A stretch of 59,047 nucleotides of DNA, taken from positions 1 to 59,047 of the forward strand of contig SLQX01000016.1 of assembly GCA_007131245.1 (NCBI GenBank). The letters run 5' to 3'. Position 1 is the first letter of the stretch. Each line of letters begins with the position of its first letter. Below are positions 55,721-59,047 of this stretch, piece after piece. Below the pieces are notes generated by a model. That model was given only the letters and a program-made list of their open reading frames with translations. It was not told the origin of the DNA and made no database searches. This stretch comes from Bacteroidales bacterium. GTDB taxonomy: Bacteria; Bacteroidota; Bacteroidia; Bacteroidales; UBA7960. A program made the position numbers and the translations under genes.

Positions 55721-57109
55721 CTAATAATGTCCCACATTGACCACAGTAGTTTTTCCTGACTCAATACGAAAGCTTTTGTCAATGGAAAAAACGGTCTGAC
55801 TGGATACCCTTGAACGGAAGATTACACGGTATTTACCAGGTTGCAAATAAATCGTTTCCCGCCCCACATCCTCTTTCATTTCATGAATAACTTCCAGATG
55901 ATTGTCTTCATCGTGCAATACCTTTGCATAACCCGATGCCGGCAGCCTTATTACAGCTATGCCTGGTTGAGGAATCTCAACGGTGGTGTTATGACTTTGC
56001 TCAATACTTACATTTTCAACATGAATCCGGGGTAGCGACAACACCTCCAAATCATAATTCCCTACAAGATATTTTTCTGTATTTCCAAAATTTTGGGTTG
56101 TGAGAGTTTCCATTTCCCCTGCTTTGCGTACCACAGCCTGGTATGAAATTCTGCTGGCCCCCCCGGCAAGTAAGGTCAAACTGCCCTGGGGTGTGTCAGC
56201 TGCAATAATATTGTGCTTACCCGGATTGATGGATATATCCCTTACGGTAACCTGGGGTGTGGTATGTACCACCATATCGTATTGCATAAGCGGATCGAAA
56301 TAATAAAGGGTATCAGGCAGTCCCCGATGATTCATCGTATGCATAAAATTATTCATTATTTTCCCACTCACATGATCGTGAAAGGTCACAGGAACATTAG
56401 TTTCAGTGGGCAATCCATGAATATCCAGTAGATTCACCTGGGCTGTAGTATTGTCCAAAGCCTGGGATATAACAATTTCAAGGCTTTGCCGAAACTCAGT
56501 TTCACTGGTGGCATCAAAATATTCTCCTACACAATCAAACTCTTCCCTAAAGTCACGGCCAATTCCAATGATAAAAGGCTTTAGTACAATGCCTTGTTTT
56601 TGCAGCTCCTCTGACACGGCACATGGATCACCGCCACACTCTTCCAACCCATCTGTAATCAAAACGATGATGTTGCGGCAATTGTCGCAAGGGGGAAAAT
56701 CATGTTGTGCAAGTTCAAGCGACCGGGCAATGGGTGTGGTACCACGGGGAGTTATTTGTCGTAATCTACGCCGAATGGCAGGCACATTATCATCTTCAAA
56801 AGGAATTTCCAATTTTGAGTCATCGCAATCCTGGGGAGGGAAACGTTTCTGGTGGCCATATACGCGTAGGGCAAACTGGGTGTGTTCAATATGTCGAAGA
56901 CTATCAAGAAGTTCACCCAACAAATTTCGGGCAATATTTATGCGCATATCGCTTTGCCACCGAGCAAACATGCTTTGTGAAGCATCAAAGATAAAAAGTA
57001 TACGGGTGGTCGGGGCCTCTAAATCAGGCTCTTCCTGCTCCTGGGCAAATGTAATATGCCCCCCAAATACTACAAAAACAATAACAAATAATAATTTTTT
57101 TATGCTCAA
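55721..57109 (-). CDS. Secreted VWA-domain protein
   Basis: Exported 462-residue protein: signal peptide (LLFVIVFVVFGGHITFAQ) and a von Willebrand A domain (about residues 33-220) with MIDAS DASQS, Thr in GTTPIARS and Asp in ITDGLEE. Four or more Cys (DCDD, PCDNC, ECGGDPC, DCVGEY) suggest disulfides in the periplasm or outside. The C-terminal half is several beta-sandwich-like domains with no recognised motif and no T9SS sorting domain. Start is TTG 57109 because no ATG precedes the signal peptide within the open frame. No MoxR ATPase is nearby. Role unknown, probably binding. Confidence 0.8.
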   Translation of the reverse strand: MSIKKLLFVIVFVVFGGHITFAQEQEEPDLEAPTTRILFIFDASQSMFARWQSDMRINIARNLLGELLDSLRHIEHTQFALRVYGHQKRFPPQDCDDSKLEIPFEDDNVPAIRRRLRQITPRGTTPIARSLELAQHDFPPCDNCRNIIVLITDGLEECGGDPCAVSEELQKQGIVLKPFIIGIGRDFREEFDCVGEYFDATSETEFRQSLEIVISQALDNTTAQVNLLDIHGLPTETNVPVTFHDHVSGKIMNNFMHTMNHRGLPDTLYYFDPLMQYDMVVHTTPQVTVRDISINPGKHNIIAADTPQGSLTLLAGGASRISYQAVVRKAGEMETLTTQNFGNTEKYLVGNYDLEVLSLPRIHVENVSIEQSHNTTVEIPQPGIAVIRLPASGYAKVLHDEDNHLEVIHEMKEDVGRETIYLQPGKYRVIFRSRVSSQTVFSIDKSFRIESGKTTVVNVGHY

Positions 57110-57336
57110 AACAACTTCCTGTTGGGTGAAACTTCTTTAAATAACTATTTGACTCATTGCCAGTCTCTGCTTTGGAGAAAACAATTTGACTATAAACAAT
57201 GTCACTGTACTTTCTTCATAAAAACCGTTGCTTAACCTGTTTAATCAGTTGGTTATATACAGATAAAATAAAACTGCAATAACCTATTAAATATTACGCA
57301 AAACCATAAGTATTGTTGCTCAAACGAACTTACTTA

Positions 57337-57369
57337 TGCAATGTAATACATGTAAATCATAACATTGCA
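57337..57369. repeat. Inverted repeat TGCAATGT / ACATTGCA
   Basis: Perfect 8-bp arms around a 17-base spacer, in the gap between the divergent VWA and glnN genes. Could be an operator or a chance repeat. Confidence 0.3.
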
Positions 57370-57569
57370 GACTATTTTATCTGAACAAAGGCTACTAATC
57401 AACACATTTGTTAAATGCTCATTTTTTATTTGCAAAGGATGAATACCTATGAGCCAAAAGACAACAAAATTACATGATTTTTCTGCAAAATGCCTTAAAG
57501 AATTCTATTTAAAAAAGACACTCGCCACAACATAAAACATGCTTTTTTTTGATATACCCCCTCTGTTTT

Positions 57570-57600
57570 TTTGTTAGAAATATATATTTTTATACTTTTG
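57570..57600 (+). promoter_or_regulatory. Bacteroidota promoter of glnN (TTTG-N19-TACTTTTG)
   Basis: The best promoter in the window: TTTG at 57570-57573 and TACTTTTG at 57593-57600, 19 bases apart, matching the Bacteroidota -33/-7 consensus. It leaves a leader of about 50 bases to the glnN ATG. Confidence 0.75.
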
Positions 57601-57658
57601 CAACAATACCCCTGCTTTTTTTTAACCTAATAAACCATAACCTAACTTTTTTTCACAC

Positions 57659-59047
57659 ATGACTAACATAAGATTCACAGCACTCCAAAAAGCACTCTCA
57701 CATGCTCCTGTACAATTGCCCAACATTCCGGCAAAAGTTTCTGAGTATTTCGGTCAAAATGTATTCAGCGATAAAGCAATGCGCGAGTACCTTCCCGATG
57801 ATGTATACAAAAGCATCAGTGATAATATCGACAAGTCAGAAAAGATAAGCAAAAAAGTAGCTGACCAGGTTGCCTCCGCCATGAGGGCCTGGGCTATCAG
57901 TAAAGGAGCCACACACTACACCCACTGGTTTTTGCCCCTTAACGGTGCTACTGCTGAAAAACATGATGCATTCTTTAGCCCCACAACCGATAATCGCAGC
58001 ATCGAACAATTTGATGGAGGAAAATTGGTTCAGCAGGAACCGGATGCCAGCAGCTTACCTAGCGGAGGTTTACGCAATACCTTTGAAGCGAGGGGTTACT
58101 CGGCTTGGGATCCATCTTCGCCCGCCTTTATTTTGGATGGAACCTTATGTATTCCTACCATATTTATTGCTTACACCGGTGAGGCGCTTGATTTTAAAGC
58201 TCCTTTGCTACAATCCATCTCTTATATAGACCATGAAGCCACAGAGGTTTGTCAGTTGTTTGATCGCAGCGTGAATAAAGTGTACTCAACACTGGGCCTG
58301 GAGCAGGAATATTTCCTTGTAGACGAGGCATTGTATCATGCCCGCCCGGATTTGGTTATGACCGGAAGGACATTATTGGGTCATACCCCGGCCAAAGGTC
58401 AGCAAATGGAGGATCACTATTTTGGAGCAATCGCACCCAGGGTAAGTGCATTTATGAAAGAGTTTGAATATGAAGCCTGGAAATTGGGAATACCCATCAA
58501 AACCAGGCACAATGAAGTAGCTCCCAACCAGTTTGAGCTGGCACCTGTTTATGAAGAAGCCAATATTGCTATAGATCACAACCAGCTTACCATGGTAGTG
58601 ATGGAAAAAATTGCCCGCAAACACAACTTCAGGGTCCTTTTCCATGAGAAACCATTTGCCGGGGTAAACGGCAGCGGCAAACATAATAACTGGTCATTAG
58701 CTACCAATACCGGGAAAAACCTTCTTAGTCCGGGACATACACCTAAAACCAACCTTTTGTTTCTTACTTTCTTTGTGAACTTCATCAAAGCTGTTCATCA
58801 GAATGCTGACTTGCTGCGGGGAGCCATTTCATCAGCAGGCAACGATCACCGGCTGGGTGCCAATGAAGCACCACCCGCCATCCTGTCCATCTTTATTGGA
58901 GAACAGTTGACACAAGTATTGGAAGAGGTGGAAAAAAAGGTAAAAGACCGCAAAATGACACCGGAAGAAAAAACAGAACTTAAACTTAATATTGGTAAAA
59001 TCCCCCAAATTATCAGGGATAATACCGACAGGAACCGCACATCTCCC
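57659..59047 (+). CDS. glnN: Type III glutamine synthetase GlnN (3' end outside window)
   Basis: ATP-dependent synthesis of glutamine from glutamate and ammonia, the main ammonia-assimilation enzyme in many Bacteroidota. The ORF track omits it because no stop occurs before the window end: 463 codons are visible of the usual 700-730. Type III signatures are clear: THYTHWFLPLNGATAEKHD, LPSGGLRNTFEARGYSAWDP, the active-site LGLEQEYFLVD, RHNEVAPNQFELAPVYEE, HEKPFAGVNGSGKHNNWS and GNDHRLGANEAPPAI. Start ATG 57659 follows a consensus promoter with a leader of about 50 bases. Nitrogen control by this promoter is likely, but I recognise no regulator site. Confidence 0.97.
   Translation, partial: MTNIRFTALQKALSHAPVQLPNIPAKVSEYFGQNVFSDKAMREYLPDDVYKSISDNIDKSEKISKKVADQVASAMRAWAISKGATHYTHWFLPLNGATAEKHDAFFSPTTDNRSIEQFDGGKLVQQEPDASSLPSGGLRNTFEARGYSAWDPSSPAFILDGTLCIPTIFIAYTGEALDFKAPLLQSISYIDHEATEVCQLFDRSVNKVYSTLGLEQEYFLVDEALYHARPDLVMTGRTLLGHTPAKGQQMEDHYFGAIAPRVSAFMKEFEYEAWKLGIPIKTRHNEVAPNQFELAPVYEEANIAIDHNQLTMVVMEKIARKHNFRVLFHEKPFAGVNGSGKHNNWSLATNTGKNLLSPGHTPKTNLLFLTFFVNFIKAVHQNADLLRGAISSAGNDHRLGANEAPPAILSIFIGEQLTQVLEEVEKKVKDRKMTPEEKTELKLNIGKIPQIIRDNTDRNRTSP

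Larger units (their letters stand above)
57110..57658. other. Regulatory region between VWA gene and glnN
   Basis: 549 A/T-rich bases. Contains the glnN promoter (57570-57600), an 8-bp inverted repeat at 57337-57369 and a 28-codon ORF at 57449 that I do not accept as a gene. No RNA gene was recognised. Confidence 0.5.

Noticed and set aside
56451-57140. 229-codon ORF antisense to the VWA gene
   Set aside because: The minus-strand gene has a signal peptide and an intact MIDAS; the plus-strand ORF is a shadow, rich in Ser and Cys.
57449-57535. 28-codon ORF preceded by AAAGGA upstream of glnN
   Set aside because: Spacing resembles a ribosome site, but Shine-Dalgarno sequences are a weak signal in Bacteroidota and the peptide has no recognisable features.

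Overview
The window is about 59 kb of chromosomal DNA from a member of the Bacteroidota, probably a Bacteroidales/Marinilabiliales-like anaerobe or facultative anaerobe. The evidence is: two large secreted proteins with type IX secretion (T9SS) C-terminal sorting domains; type III glutamine synthetase (GlnN); a TamL-type lipoprotein next to TamB; a Rho factor with a disordered Q/N/K-rich N-terminus; a flavodiiron protein; and many copies of the Bacteroidota -7 promoter element TAnnTTTG just upstream of genes on both strands. No rRNA, tRNA, CRISPR array, transposase, integrase or phage gene was seen. Genes are closely packed and the region reads as core chromosome rather than an island.

Layout. 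1-6 kb: the 3' part of rho (cut by the left edge) with a hairpin terminator, a CopA-type copper ATPase (-), a DUF1460 lipoprotein (+) and tsaD (-). 6-21 kb: an envelope block with a 1502-residue TamB-like protein, an AI-2E family permease and a VanY-like carboxypeptidase (an operon on -), a LOG-family nucleotide phosphoribohydrolase (+), and a TamB (1688 aa) plus TamL pair (-). 21-34 kb: a 1279-residue T9SS cargo protein, a YbaK/ProX-type editing protein, an unknown lipoprotein, a flavodiiron protein, ParC and a BatA-like VWA membrane protein. 33.7-44.4 kb (all +): a T9SS subtilase, a DEAD-box helicase, a glycosyltransferase overlapping miaA, an M14 metallopeptidase lipoprotein and a divergent YchF-like GTPase. 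44.6-50.4 kb (-): a hybrid sensor kinase with about 14 propeller repeats, and an overlapping pair made of an Elp3-like radical SAM protein and a DUF6873-like protein. 50.6-53.9 kb (+): a DMT permease and a class A penicillin-binding protein. 53.9-57.1 kb (-): a Spy-like protein, a putative anti-sigma protein, an ECF sigma factor and a secreted VWA protein. 57.1-59 kb: a 549-base regulatory region with a textbook Bacteroidota promoter, then glnN running off the right edge.

How the genes fit together. Envelope biogenesis dominates: the TamB/TamL machinery, a class A PBP, a VanY-type D,D- or L,D-carboxypeptidase, a DUF1460 amidase-like lipoprotein and an ECF/anti-sigma/Spy module that looks like an envelope-stress circuit. 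Secreted degradation is represented by the T9SS subtilase and the M14 lipoprotein. Translation quality control is represented by TsaD, MiaA, a ProX-type deacylase and the YchF-like GTPase. I found no clear-cut new defence or mobile system. The most intriguing candidates are the 17-bp-overlapping radical SAM/DUF6873 pair, the divergent YchF-like GTPase, the lipobox-bearing hybrid kinase without an output domain, the two TamB paralogues with only one TamL, and several genes whose -7 element lies so close to the start codon that their mRNAs may be nearly leaderless.
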